Positions 24,204 through 33,488 are shown, counted from the first letter of the stretch. The stretch is 49,378 nucleotides of DNA from Betaproteobacteria bacterium UBA5216 (GCA_002412495.1 DHVE01000080.1:1-49378), one strand, 5' to 3'. Numbers and translations: made by a program. The notes: generated by a model from the sequence alone, not told the origin.

Positions 24204-25652
24204 CTACACCAGAAACAACGTTGCCAACCCCAAAAATATGAAAAATCCGCCACTGTCGGTGATGGCGGTAATCATCACGCTCGATCCGACTGCCGGATCG
24301 CGTCCCATTTTATCCATCGCCATCGGGATCAGCACGCCCATGAATGCCGCCAGCAACAGATTCAGCACCATCGCCATCATCATCACCAACCCCAGTTGCC
24401 AGTTGTGATAAATCACGAATGCAAAAATACCCACCACCCCACCCCAGATCAGGCCGTTGAGCGCGCTGACGCTCAGCTCCTTGATAAAAAGCTTGCTCGC
24501 GTTGGCGCGGGTAATCTGCCCCAGCGCCAGCGCGCGCACAATCATGGTTGTCGTCTGATTCCCGGAATTGCCGCCGATGCCGGCGACGATTGGCATCAAC
24601 GCGGCCAGCGCCACCAGTTTGCCGATTGATCCCTCGAACAAACCAATAACCCGTGACGCGGCGAACGCCGTGATCAGATTGATCGCCAGCCACGCCCAGC
24701 GGTTCTGCACGCTTTTCCACACCGACGCAAAGATGTCCTCGTCCTCGCGCAGACCACCGGCGCTCAACATTTCACTGTCGGTCTTTTCACGCATGAAATC
24801 GACCACCGCGTTAACCGTCATGCGCCCCACCAGCGCGCCGGCATCATCCACCACGGGCGCGGAAACCAGATCATAGCGTTCGAACGCGGCGGCGGCGTCC
24901 GCCGCCTCGTCATCGGCGTTAAAGCGCACGAAATCGCGCGTCATGACTTCGGCCACGACCACATCCGGATCGGTCACCAGCAAGCGGTTGATCGGCACCA
25001 GACCCTTCAATTGCTCCGCGCGATCCACCACGAACAGCAAATCGGTGTGATCGGGCAATTCATCCAGACGGCGCAGGTAACGCAGCACGACTTCGAGCGT
25101 CACGTCCTCGCGGATCTGCACCATGTCGAAATCCATCAGCGCGCCGACCGTGCCTTCGGAATACGACATCGCCTCGCGCAACTGCTCGCGCTCTTCCGGC
25201 GGCAGCAGCTTGAAAACGTCTTCGATGACCTCGCTTGGCAGATCAGGCGCGAGGTCGGCGATTTCGTCGGCCTCCAACTGGCCGGTGGCGGCGACCAGCT
25301 CATGGTCGTCCATGTGCTCGATAAGGGTCTCGCGAACCGCATCGGAAACCTCGAGCAGAATATCGCCATCCCGGTCGGCCTTGACCAGATCCCACACCAC
25401 CAGCCGCGGCGCCAGCGGCAAGGCCTCAAGGATATAAGCCACATCGGCGGGATGCAGCGGGTCAAGCATCGCCCGCAGTTCTTCCAGAACAGCCTGCCGC
25501 TGCGCGAGTTCGGCCGGCGTGGGACTCGGCGCCCCCGTCTCCCCAGCCGCATCCACCGCCAAATCCACCAGCGCATCATGCCGGTGGAGCAAAGCGGTTG
25601 CGCGCTCAAGCGCGTCGTGGACGTCTGTAGTGGCGTTGCGATCCGGTTCCAT
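24204..25652 (-). CDS. mgtE: Magnesium transporter MgtE
   Basis: A 482-residue Mg2+ channel. An N-terminal acidic superhelical domain (about 20-150; 'LHPADVAYILEALP') and two CBS domains (about 155-275; 'LVPINRLLVTDPDVVVAEVM', 'FERYDLVSAPVVDDAGALVG') sense cytosolic Mg2+. Five membrane helices follow, with the pore motif 'GIGGNSGNQTTTMIVRALAL'. Length is typical. A good sigma-70 promoter sits 50 bp upstream, and the short leader leaves no room for an M-box riboswitch. It precedes the ECF sigma/anti-sigma pair. Confidence 0.96.
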   Translation of the reverse strand: MEPDRNATTDVHDALERATALLHRHDALVDLAVDAAGETGAPSPTPAELAQRQAVLEELRAMLDPLHPADVAYILEALPLAPRLVVWDLVKADRDGDILLEVSDAVRETLIEHMDDHELVAATGQLEADEIADLAPDLPSEVIEDVFKLLPPEEREQLREAMSYSEGTVGALMDFDMVQIREDVTLEVVLRYLRRLDELPDHTDLLFVVDRAEQLKGLVPINRLLVTDPDVVVAEVMTRDFVRFNADDEAADAAAAFERYDLVSAPVVDDAGALVGRMTVNAVVDFMREKTDSEMLSAGGLREDEDIFASVWKSVQNRWAWLAINLITAFAASRVIGLFEGSIGKLVALAALMPIVAGIGGNSGNQTTTMIVRALALGQITRANASKLFIKELSVSALNGLIWGGVVGIFAFVIYHNWQLGLVMMMAMVLNLLLAAFMGVLIPMAMDKMGRDPAVGSSVMITAITDSGGFFIFLGLATLFLV

Positions 25653-25702
25653 AGCGGTGCGACGCGCTTTCGCCCCCCATGGAGCCGCGCGAGCTGCGCC
25701 CG

Positions 25703-25731
25703 ATTCTATGGCTATGCGCTTGTTTTGTCTA
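25703..25731 (-). promoter_or_regulatory. Sigma-70 promoter of mgtE
   Basis: On the minus strand TAGACA (25731-25726), 17 bp, TAGAAT (25708-25703), each with five of six consensus bases. It predicts a leader of roughly 45 nt before the mgtE ATG at 25652. Confidence 0.6.
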
Positions 25732-25839
25732 AGATTTTTTGCCGGTGATATTCCTGGTCAATTACATATTCTGACCGCCTCGCCGCTGCGAGATTTGCGA
25801 TAATTCGTCCAAGCATTCTATTTCTATCCAAGACCATCG

Positions 25840-27300
25840 ATGTTCTCCCCTACTGCAGAAGAATTGTTTTATCAGGCTTTGGCAAAGCAGGAAGAAAATG
25901 CGCTTAACGATGCCGAGGCGCTATACAGAAAAGCGCTGCAACTGGCGCCGGGCCGTCCCAGCATACTGGGAAATTTGGCGGTGGTTCTAGTCGGATTGCG
26001 ACGATTTGAAGAGGCGGAAAAGATTGCCGCCCGATTGTTGCAAATGAACCCAAATGATGAAGAATCTCTTCTGATGCTAGGCATGTGTCAAAGTAATCTA
26101 GGTCAAAGACAAAATGCACTGGAAACCTTTGAGCGCGCCCTAAGAGTTAATCCACTCTCGGTCGATGCACTGAATGGTCGAGGCAATGTCCTGGTCGACC
26201 TCAGGCGGCCTGACGAGGCACTGGAAGACTACCATCGCGCGTTACGCATCACGCCGAATCATTCCATCACACTCAAGAATCGCGCAAGCGCGCAGATGAG
26301 CAAGAAGCAAACGCGGCTGGCGCTGCAAAGCTATGCCGAAGCAAGAATCCACGCGCCATCAGCGATCTCGCAATGGGATGAAAGTATTTGCCGATTATCG
26401 CTGGGTGATTTTCAGGAAGGCTGGAAACAGTACGAATCGCGATGGGTGGAAGGCGCGCGCGGCATAAAGCTCGCGTCGGAAAAGCCATGGTGGGATGGAA
26501 GCCCATTGAACGGGACATTGCTGGTCTGGGGGGAGCAAGGCATCGGCGACCAAATCTTGTTTGCAAGCATGATCCCGGAACTGGCAAGGCGGGTAAACTC
26601 GATACGACTCGCCGTGGATCCGCGGCTGGTTACCTTGTTTCAACGCGCCTTTCCTGCAGTCGACGTCATTCCCAAGGATGAGTCCCTGCCGTGCAAGCGC
26701 TTTGACGCACACGTGGCATTGGGCAGCATCGGACAACACCTGCGTACACATTGGCACGACTTTCCAGTTGATCGAGCTGGTTACTTGCGCCCCGATCAGG
26801 ATCGGTCGTTAGCCATTCGAGATCGCTTGGGCCACGGAAAATTGATCTGCGGCGTATCATGGTGTAGCCGAAACAACGAGGTTGCGGAGGAAAAAAGCCT
26901 TCGCCTGATGGATCTGCGACCCATCTTGGCCATGGAAAACCTGCGTAGCGTAGACCTGCAATATGGAGACACCGCCGATGAACGGCGCCGACTCGGAGAA
27001 GAATACGCGCTGCAGGTGACGCATTTCGATGACATAGACAATTTTAGCGATATCGATGGCCTTGCAGCCCTGATAGCCGCATGCGACGCCGTAGTTACCA
27101 TCAGCAACACCACGGCTCACCTCGCGGGAGCATTGGGGAAGCGCACCTATCTACTACTCCCTTACAGTACCGGCCGCCATTGGTATTGGCACGAGGATCG
27201 TGACGATAGCCCGTGGTACCCCAGTATCAAAATTTTCAGGCAATCCGCGCCTGGCAATTGGCACGATTTAATTGCACGTATCAAGGATATATTGCTTTGA
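25840..27300 (+). CDS. TPR protein with C-terminal GT9-like glycosyltransferase domain
   Basis: A 486-residue protein. About five tetratricopeptide repeats occupy residues 5-190 (repeat cores such as 'AEALYRKALQLAPGRPSILG', 'ALETFERALRVNPLSVDALN'). The C-terminal half resembles the GT-B fold of the heptosyltransferase (GT9) type, as found in many bacterial TPR proteins: 'WGEQGIGDQILFASMIPEL' with GEQGIGD at 231-237, and late 'ISNTTAHLAGALGKRTYLLL' (Ser422-Asn423-Thr424, His427). Donor and acceptor are unknown. It is upstream of, and on the same strand as, a GT41-type gene with a 63-bp gap. Base composition is visibly more AT-rich than in the housekeeping genes. Confidence 0.82.
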   Translation: MFSPTAEELFYQALAKQEENALNDAEALYRKALQLAPGRPSILGNLAVVLVGLRRFEEAEKIAARLLQMNPNDEESLLMLGMCQSNLGQRQNALETFERALRVNPLSVDALNGRGNVLVDLRRPDEALEDYHRALRITPNHSITLKNRASAQMSKKQTRLALQSYAEARIHAPSAISQWDESICRLSLGDFQEGWKQYESRWVEGARGIKLASEKPWWDGSPLNGTLLVWGEQGIGDQILFASMIPELARRVNSIRLAVDPRLVTLFQRAFPAVDVIPKDESLPCKRFDAHVALGSIGQHLRTHWHDFPVDRAGYLRPDQDRSLAIRDRLGHGKLICGVSWCSRNNEVAEEKSLRLMDLRPILAMENLRSVDLQYGDTADERRRLGEEYALQVTHFDDIDNFSDIDGLAALIAACDAVVTISNTTAHLAGALGKRTYLLLPYSTGRHWYWHEDRDDSPWYPSIKIFRQSAPGNWHDLIARIKDILL

Positions 27301-27363
27301 TGGCATTTTCACAACCCGAACGAAAACGGAGCATTCAGAGCTTGAATCTGATAGCGAGAACCT

Positions 27364-29742
27364 ATGTATGACCTGCGGCAAGCGGCAGCGGCCTATAACA
27401 ACGGCGACTGGCAAAAGGCAGAACAATTGTGCCGACGACTATTACAAGGCCGTCCCGATTATTTTGACGCTCTAAATCTGCTGGGAGCTATTACCGCGCA
27501 AACAAATAGGCTCGGCGAAGCGGCAGACTTATTCGGTCGGGCAGTGACCGCGCAACCCAATAACGCAGAGGCTTGGAGCAATAGAGGCGTTGCACTGCAA
27601 AAACTTGGGCGTTTGACGGAGGCTATTGAGAATTTTGACCATGCTATTGCCATCCAACCTGATTACGCGCAGGCCAACAACAACCGCGGCAATGCGCTGG
27701 CGGGACTCAAGCAACTCGCAGCGGCGGTTGCCAGCTATGACCGTGCCATCACCATCCGACCGGATTACGCGGAAGCCCACTACAACCGCGGCAACACGCT
27801 CAAAGAACTCCGGAGGTTTGAAGAGGCTATCGCCAGTTTTGACCGTGCTATCGCCACCACGCCCAATTGCGCGGAGGCCTACAACAACCGGGGCAATGCG
27901 CTGGCAGAACTCAAACAATTCGCAGCAGCCGTTCAGAGCTATGACCGCGCCATTGGGATAGCGCCCGATTTCGCGGAAGCCTACAACAATCGAGGGGTAG
28001 CGCTACAAGAGATCGAGCAACTGGATGCCGCGATCGCGAGCTATGACCGTGCAATTGAAATCCTGCCGGATTATGCCGAAGCGCACTATAACCGGGGCAA
28101 CGCGCTGGCAGAACTCAAACAACTTGAGGCGGCAATTGCGAGTTATGACCGTGCCATTGCAATCACGCCAGATTACGCGGCAGCCTACGGAAACCGAGGC
28201 GTTGCGCTGCAGGAACTCAATCAACTGGACGCCGCTGTTGCCAGTTATGATCTGGCCATAGCCATCAAACCGGATGATGCCGACGTCCATAACAGCCGAG
28301 GTAATGCGCTGCAAAAGCTCCATCGATTGGACGAGGCGCTGGCGAGCTACGGTAAAGCCTTACAAGTTCAGCCTGATTACGAGTTTCTTTTCGGCACCCT
28401 GCTGCACGCGAAAATGCGCCTCTGTGACTGGCAAGACTTCACCAAAGACTCTCGGCAATTAAGAACGAAAATCGAGAATCGTAAAAGGGCGGCCCCAAGC
28501 TTTCCTGTGCTGGCAATGTACGATTCGCCACAATTACAGAAAATTGCGGCTGAATCTTGGGTTCAATCCGAATTTCCCGGAAACGATACGTTGGGATTGA
28601 TCAGCAAAAGGAATAGAAACGAAAGAATCCGTATCGGCTATTACTCCGCAGACTTTCACAGTCACGCTACGGCCTACCTGATGGCGGAGTTGTTCGAACA
28701 GCACGATAAAAGTAAGTTCGAAGTCATTGGTTTTTCGTTTGGCCCGGATCAGCAAGATGAAATGCGAATCAGGATTGCCGCGGCATTTTCCCGATTTGTG
28801 GATGTACGATTGAAGAGTGACAGGGAAGTAGCCAAGTTATCACGCGAACTTGGGGTCGATATTGCGATCGATTTGAAGGGGTGCACGGCAGACTCCAGGA
28901 CAGGCATTTTCGCAGAGCGCTGCGCGCCCATTCAAGTCAGTTACATTGGCTACCCTGGCACAATGGGCGTTGATTACTATGAATATTTGATCGCCGACAG
29001 AACGCTTATCCCGGTGGAAAATCAGAAACACTATTCTGAAAAGGTTGTGTATCTACCCAATAGCTACCAAGTCAATGACAGAAAACGTCGGATTTCCGAT
29101 AGGAAATTCTCGAAGGCCGAACTGGGGCTGCCTGAATCCGGATTTATCTTCTCTTGCTTCAATAACAGCTACAAAATCACGCCCGGCACATTTGATGTGT
29201 GGATGCGCATACTCAAACGCGTGGATGGCAGCGTGCTGTGGCTACTTGAAGATCACCCTATCGCCACCAGCAATCTTCGCAAAGAAGCCTCCGCAAGGGG
29301 CGTGGGCGCGGAACGGCTGATTTTTGCCCCGCGTATGCCTCTTGCGGAACACCTTGCACGTCATCACGCGGCCGACTTGTTCATAGATACGCTGCCCTAC
29401 AATGCGCATACCACCGCCAGCGATGCCTTGTGGGCGGGGCTTCCAGTGTTAACCTGCATGGGAGAGTCTTTCGCAGGTCGAGTCGCAGCGAGCCTGCTCA
29501 ATGCAATTGGTCTGCCTGAACTCATTACACAAGGCCAAAATCAATTTGAAAATTTGGCTGTTGAACTTGCAATGGACACCGAAAAGCTGCACTTGTTAAA
29601 ACACAAACTGGAAATAAACCGCTTAACCACGCCTTTGTTTGATACGGAATTGTTTACGCGGCACCTCGAATCCGCCTACGTGAAAATGTATGATCGATAT
29701 CTCGCGGATTTGCCGCCGGAAACCCTGTTGGTAGAGGCATGA
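27364..29742 (+). CDS. TPR protein with O-GlcNAc transferase (GT41, SPINDLY-like) catalytic domain
   Basis: A 792-residue protein. Roughly ten TPRs of exactly 34 residues fill positions 1-345, then a GT41 catalytic region. Residues equivalent to human OGT His498 and Lys842 are present as His434 (in 'YYSADFHSHATAYLMAELFE') and Lys604 (in 'CFNNSYKITPGTFDVWMRIL'). The 'HTTASDALWAG' donor-site block has His682. Such enzymes add a sugar from a nucleotide sugar to Ser/Thr of proteins in the cytoplasm; donor identity is not predictable. TPRs probably hold the substrate. Codon use is more AT-rich than the flanks, suggesting acquisition. Confidence 0.9.
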   Translation: MYDLRQAAAAYNNGDWQKAEQLCRRLLQGRPDYFDALNLLGAITAQTNRLGEAADLFGRAVTAQPNNAEAWSNRGVALQKLGRLTEAIENFDHAIAIQPDYAQANNNRGNALAGLKQLAAAVASYDRAITIRPDYAEAHYNRGNTLKELRRFEEAIASFDRAIATTPNCAEAYNNRGNALAELKQFAAAVQSYDRAIGIAPDFAEAYNNRGVALQEIEQLDAAIASYDRAIEILPDYAEAHYNRGNALAELKQLEAAIASYDRAIAITPDYAAAYGNRGVALQELNQLDAAVASYDLAIAIKPDDADVHNSRGNALQKLHRLDEALASYGKALQVQPDYEFLFGTLLHAKMRLCDWQDFTKDSRQLRTKIENRKRAAPSFPVLAMYDSPQLQKIAAESWVQSEFPGNDTLGLISKRNRNERIRIGYYSADFHSHATAYLMAELFEQHDKSKFEVIGFSFGPDQQDEMRIRIAAAFSRFVDVRLKSDREVAKLSRELGVDIAIDLKGCTADSRTGIFAERCAPIQVSYIGYPGTMGVDYYEYLIADRTLIPVENQKHYSEKVVYLPNSYQVNDRKRRISDRKFSKAELGLPESGFIFSCFNNSYKITPGTFDVWMRILKRVDGSVLWLLEDHPIATSNLRKEASARGVGAERLIFAPRMPLAEHLARHHAADLFIDTLPYNAHTTASDALWAGLPVLTCMGESFAGRVAASLLNAIGLPELITQGQNQFENLAVELAMDTEKLHLLKHKLEINRLTTPLFDTELFTRHLESAYVKMYDRYLADLPPETLLVEA
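27626..28380 (+). repeat. 102-bp in-frame direct repeats encoding TPR units
   Basis: Inside the 792-residue gene, seven consecutive 102-bp units keep DNA-level similarity. For example, CTGGCAGAACTCAAACAA occurs at 27901 and again at 28105, exactly two units later. 'AGCTATGACCGTGCCAT'-like strings recur in each unit. The similarity is strongest in units 3-9, pointing to recent duplication or gene conversion. Confidence 0.85.
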
Positions 29743-29751
29743 CGGGCGCTG

Positions 29752-32418
29752 TTATTGCGCAAAGGTTTGGTAAGCCGCCTCAAGATTCGCCACAAACCGC
29801 GGGGCGTCAAACAGCGGCAAGGTCATGCGCTTTTCATCTAGAAACTGGCGCAGCTTGTCCCGCTGAGCGGGGTCCAGCGCCAACAGCACTGCCTTTTCTT
29901 CAAATTCTGCCAAGGTGTAGCTAATCAATTCCGGTAACTGCGCCGCATGTAGCACGCTGCCCGATACCCGCGATGCAAAGGTGTCGCCCACCCGCGCCAC
30001 CAGCGGGCACCCTGCCCATAGCGCGTCACTGGCGGTGGTATGCGAGGTGTACGGAAATGTGTCCAGCGCCAGATCGGCGACGCGATAACGCGCCAGATGA
30101 TCGGCGAGCGGGCGACGCGGCGCGAACTGTATCCGCTCCGCCGCCACGCCTAGTGCCGCGGCACTCGAGCGCAGATTCAGCGTGGCCATCGGGCTGGTTT
30201 CCAGCAGCCACAGCACGCTGTCCGGCACGCGCAAAAGTATACGCATCCACGCGGCAAAGGTTTCCGGCAATATTTTATACGCTTGGCTGAAACAGCAAAA
30301 AACCACGCCCGTTTCCGGCAGCCCGCACGCCGCCCTTGTAGGTGCGTCCGCCACGGCCCGCCGCCGGTCATTGGGCTGATAACAATCCGGCAAACGGCAG
30401 ACACGCTCGTCGTAATGATTCTCGGCGCCCACGGGAATGATAAACGAGTCCGCCAATATCCAGTCGATGCACGGCGTGCCCATCGTGCCCGGAAACCCGA
30501 GCCAGTTGACTTGTACCGGCGCGGGACGATACGCCAGAATCGGCGCGCGCGATCCAAAGGTGTAGCCCTTCAGATCAATCAGAATATCAATGCCATCATC
30601 CGCGATGCGCCGTGCGGCGGCAGCGTCCGATAACGCGGCAACATCAATGAACGCATCGCATGCGCCGCGAATGCGCTGCCGGATGGTGCTGCCGTCGTCT
30701 GGACCCAGGGAGTACGCCGTGACACTGAAGTGATCGCGGTTATGTAACTCGAACACCTCAGCCATCAAATACGCAGTAGCGTGCTCGTGGTAGTCCCATG
30801 ACAAATAACCCAGCCGTAGCGGGGTGTTCTGCGTGCGTGTTCGGGGTACTATCGCTGTGCGTTGATCGCTGATCCAGCCAAATTCCTGGCGCGCCCAGGC
30901 CCGCGCGCACGCTTGTTGCTCTTCGGCCGTAGTGGGGATTGAAAGTGCACTAAAAGGTGTAATGCGCGTGTCAATTCCCTCCCGAATCGCTTGACGGGTC
31001 TTATCCCACAACGTCTCTATTCCATCCCAATCGCACATATGCTGGCGTACATGCGCGAGTCCCGCCCATGCAGCGACATTATTCGGTTGCAGCAGCAGTA
31101 CACGATCGTAGACCGCCTTGGCTTCCTCCAAGTGTCCGCTGACTTTCAGCGCTTCTGCCAGCCGGGTATGCGCCGCGACGGAACTGTTGTCGATACTTAC
31201 TGCGCGCCGCAATAACGCGCATGCCTCGTCATACTTCCCTTGCTGCCCGCGCAATATGCCTAGGTTGATTAAACCGTTTGCGTCATCGGGGGCCACGCGC
31301 ACCGCCCGTGAAAAACACGCCGCTGCTTCATCCAGTTGTCCCTGGGTTCTCAGCAGATTGCCCAATGCGTTCAGAACATCGATATTTTCGGATTCAATAC
31401 TCAACGCCCTGCGATACGCGGTCACGGCCTCTGGCAGCGCACCCACTTGCCGATGGAGTTCGCCGATATTACTCGCCGCTTCCAGACATTGCGGATCAGC
31501 GGACAGCGCTTTCTCGAACCAGCCATGTGCTTCCTCCCGGTGATCCTGCCGAACACGCAACAACCCCATGTTCAGATATCCATCGGCATGCGCGGGCGCA
31601 TGTTGCATGGCCCGCATGTAATACCCTTGCGCCTCGTCAAAACGGCTCTGGGCGCGCATCACGTTACCCAGATTGTTCAATGCGCAGACGTGGTTAGCAT
31701 CGAGCGCCAGCGCCCTGCGGTATGATTCGGCCGCCGCGTCCCACTGTAGCTGCCGCTCCAGCACTATGCCCAGACTGTTGTGCGCGTCCGCGCTGTCTGG
31801 CGTTTGTTGCAGCAACGCTTGCAACTCAGCGGCCGCTTCCTCCAGCCGACCCAAACCGGTGTATAACGTGCCGAGATTAAATCGTGCGTCGGCACGGCTG
31901 GGTTGCACTTCGACGACGCGGCGGAGCCATTTCTCGGCTTCCGCCGGCTGCGCGGCCTCCGCCAGTGCGTTGGCCAGATTCAGCACCACATCGACATTGT
32001 CCGGCGCGATGGCCTGCGCGCGGCGCAACTCGACGATGGCCTCCTGCGCGCGTCCTTGCGCACCCAGCGCCAGGCCCAGCCGCATGCGCAACAATGCGTC
32101 GTCATGGTTTCCCCATTTCAGTGCGCCTCGCAAGGCTTTTTCGGCCGCGCCCGCATCGCCTTGCATCAACCGCGCCAGGCCCAGCGCGCCCAGCAGCATC
32201 GCATCGCGCGGCTTGCCTTTGAGCGCCTGCGTCAGCAACGCCGCCGCCTCGTCGGCGCGGCCTGCGGTTAATCGCAATATACCCAGCAGCCCCAGCGCGC
32301 CGCCATAGGTTGGCGATACATTCAGTATGTTTTGGCAGCAGCGTTCCGCACCCGCCCAATCACCGCGCCGGTATAGCTCCCAGCCCGCCTTCACTTCCAT
32401 TTCATTCGATGCCGTCAT
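29752..32418 (-). CDS. Large TPR protein with O-GlcNAc transferase (GT41) catalytic domain
   Basis: An 888-residue protein, convergent with the 792-residue paralogue (9 bp apart). At least twelve TPRs span about residues 5-450 (e.g. 'ALALDANHVCALNNLGNVMR'). The catalytic half begins near 530: 'LGYLSWDYHEHATAYLMAEV' (His546 aligns with the OGT His498 position), 'GFPGTMGTPCIDWILAD', 'CFSQAYKILPETFAAWMRIL' (Lys715 aligns with Lys842) and 'SHTTASDALWAGCPLV'. The ATG at 32418 has GGGGAG 9 nt upstream. Base composition matches the chromosome better than the other copy, so the two probably have different histories. Acceptor unknown. Confidence 0.92.
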   Translation of the reverse strand: MTASNEMEVKAGWELYRRGDWAGAERCCQNILNVSPTYGGALGLLGILRLTAGRADEAAALLTQALKGKPRDAMLLGALGLARLMQGDAGAAEKALRGALKWGNHDDALLRMRLGLALGAQGRAQEAIVELRRAQAIAPDNVDVVLNLANALAEAAQPAEAEKWLRRVVEVQPSRADARFNLGTLYTGLGRLEEAAAELQALLQQTPDSADAHNSLGIVLERQLQWDAAAESYRRALALDANHVCALNNLGNVMRAQSRFDEAQGYYMRAMQHAPAHADGYLNMGLLRVRQDHREEAHGWFEKALSADPQCLEAASNIGELHRQVGALPEAVTAYRRALSIESENIDVLNALGNLLRTQGQLDEAAACFSRAVRVAPDDANGLINLGILRGQQGKYDEACALLRRAVSIDNSSVAAHTRLAEALKVSGHLEEAKAVYDRVLLLQPNNVAAWAGLAHVRQHMCDWDGIETLWDKTRQAIREGIDTRITPFSALSIPTTAEEQQACARAWARQEFGWISDQRTAIVPRTRTQNTPLRLGYLSWDYHEHATAYLMAEVFELHNRDHFSVTAYSLGPDDGSTIRQRIRGACDAFIDVAALSDAAAARRIADDGIDILIDLKGYTFGSRAPILAYRPAPVQVNWLGFPGTMGTPCIDWILADSFIIPVGAENHYDERVCRLPDCYQPNDRRRAVADAPTRAACGLPETGVVFCCFSQAYKILPETFAAWMRILLRVPDSVLWLLETSPMATLNLRSSAAALGVAAERIQFAPRRPLADHLARYRVADLALDTFPYTSHTTASDALWAGCPLVARVGDTFASRVSGSVLHAAQLPELISYTLAEFEEKAVLLALDPAQRDKLRQFLDEKRMTLPLFDAPRFVANLEAAYQTFAQ

Positions 32419-32438
32419 GCTGCCACGCTCCCCGGTCG

Positions 32439-32468
32439 GCTACTCGCGTGTCACCGCGCGCGAGTAGC
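32439..32468 (-). promoter_or_regulatory. Perfect 10-bp inverted repeat in the leader of the 888-residue GT41 gene
   Basis: GCTACTCGCG (32439-32448) and CGCGAGTAGC (32459-32468) are exact inverted copies around 10 bases. The dyad ends 21 nt before the start codon of the minus-strand gene. A TACAAT -10-like box lies further upstream on that strand (about 32490). So the dyad would fall in the 5' leader as an RNA hairpin or act as an operator. Confidence 0.55.
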
Positions 32469-32701
32469 ATTCTCAATGTCGCGTGGATTGTAATACGTGA
32501 ACGGAAGAATCCGGGATGGGTGTAGCGAAAGCCGGCGCACGGCGCAAAACCCGGCTATTGCTTCCGCTGCCCGCCCTTGCGTGCCCGGCACCATGCCTCC
32601 CCCCTGCGCGACGATCACGGCACATCGTTTTTGTGGGTTGCGAAGCTGCCGAGGGTGAATTTCAATTATCACACATTAATAATTCATCGAAGGGGATCGC
32701 C

Positions 32702-32926
32702 ATGAGAAGCACCATAACTGAACGCGGACAGACCGTCATTCCTGCCGCAATTCGTCGCCAATTTCATTTGAATCCCTCTGACCGCCTAGAGTGGGTATTG
32801 GACAATGGCGCCATCCGCGTGGTGCCGGTTCGCGCCAATCCAGTGGAAGCCTTTCGAGGGCAAGGCAAAGGCGGCTCTACCCGGCGTTTGCTAGCCGCAC
32901 GCCGCGAAGAATTGGCGAATGAATGA
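32702..32926 (+). CDS. vapB: AbrB/SpoVT-type antitoxin (VapB-like)
   Basis: A 74-residue protein beginning MRSTITERGQTVIPAAIRRQ, the swapped-hairpin AbrB DNA-binding motif, followed by 'LEWVLDNGAIRVVPV'. The C-terminal half ('FRGQGKGGSTRRLLAARREE') is the toxin-binding tail. The ribosome site AAGGGG sits 6 nt before the ATG; longer frames upstream are ignored. The stop overlaps the PIN toxin start by 4 nt (ATGA). Such antitoxins neutralise the toxin and repress their own promoter. Confidence 0.92.
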   Translation: MRSTITERGQTVIPAAIRRQFHLNPSDRLEWVLDNGAIRVVPVRANPVEAFRGQGKGGSTRRLLAARREELANE

Positions 32927-33405
32927 AGCGCTATCTGCTTGACACATCGGCCTTGCTCACACCGCGCGACGATGAACCTGGCGCGGCGCGCGTATCTGAA
33001 GTCTTGCAGCAGGCCGCCAAGGGCAAGGCGCGTTGCTATGGTTGCATTATGTCGTTGATGGAAGGGCTGTACCGGGTGTGGCGCGACAAGACTGAAGCCA
33101 GTAGTCGGCTGGCCTATCAGCAATGCTTGGAATTGCCCTTGGAGTGGGTGCGCGACAGCGATGCTTTGTTGATCAAGGCCGCCGAGATGAAGGCCCTTTA
33201 TTCTCTGTCACTCGCGGATGGCTGGGTTGCTGCTTGCACCCTTGAGCAAGGCGCCACGTTAATCCACAAAGACCCCGAATTTCATGCGCTGCCGTTGGAA
33301 CAGGAAGCGCTTCCGGTAAAAAACCAGAAAATTGAGCGCGAAATAATCTGCTGGCCCGGCTTATGCCGGTTCTATTGCAATAAAGGTGCAATTTCCAGGC
33401 CGTAA
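32923..33405 (+). CDS. vapC: PIN-domain toxin ribonuclease (VapC-like) with extended C-terminus
   Basis: A 160-residue PIN protein starting MKRYLLDTSALLTPRDDEPG. The acidic metal-binding residues are all visible: Asp7, Glu47, Asp99 and Asp117 ('SLADGWVAACT', 'LIHKDPEFHAL'). So the nuclease should be active; VapC enzymes usually cut tRNA or rRNA. A normal VapC would end soon after 'LEQEALPVKN' (residue 134). Here about 26 more residues follow, rich in Cys and Trp and without family resemblance, which suggests loss of the original stop. It is paired with vapB through a 4-nt overlap. Confidence 0.92.
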   Translation: MKRYLLDTSALLTPRDDEPGAARVSEVLQQAAKGKARCYGCIMSLMEGLYRVWRDKTEASSRLAYQQCLELPLEWVRDSDALLIKAAEMKALYSLSLADGWVAACTLEQGATLIHKDPEFHALPLEQEALPVKNQKIEREIICWPGLCRFYCNKGAISRP

Positions 33406-33488
33406 TATACTGAAAAAAGCGACGCTATTAATGCCGCCCTGATGAAATGTAATTAGCATGACTACGGCTTTTGGTCCGTTAGAATAGC

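Noticed and set aside
25653..25702. M-box magnesium riboswitch before mgtE
   Set aside because: The predicted leader is only about 45 nt, far too short, and no M-box-like helices are visible.
27626..28380. Tandem array as a CRISPR or minisatellite
   Set aside because: Period of 102 bp is in frame and encodes canonical 34-residue TPR units; no short identical repeats with unique spacers.
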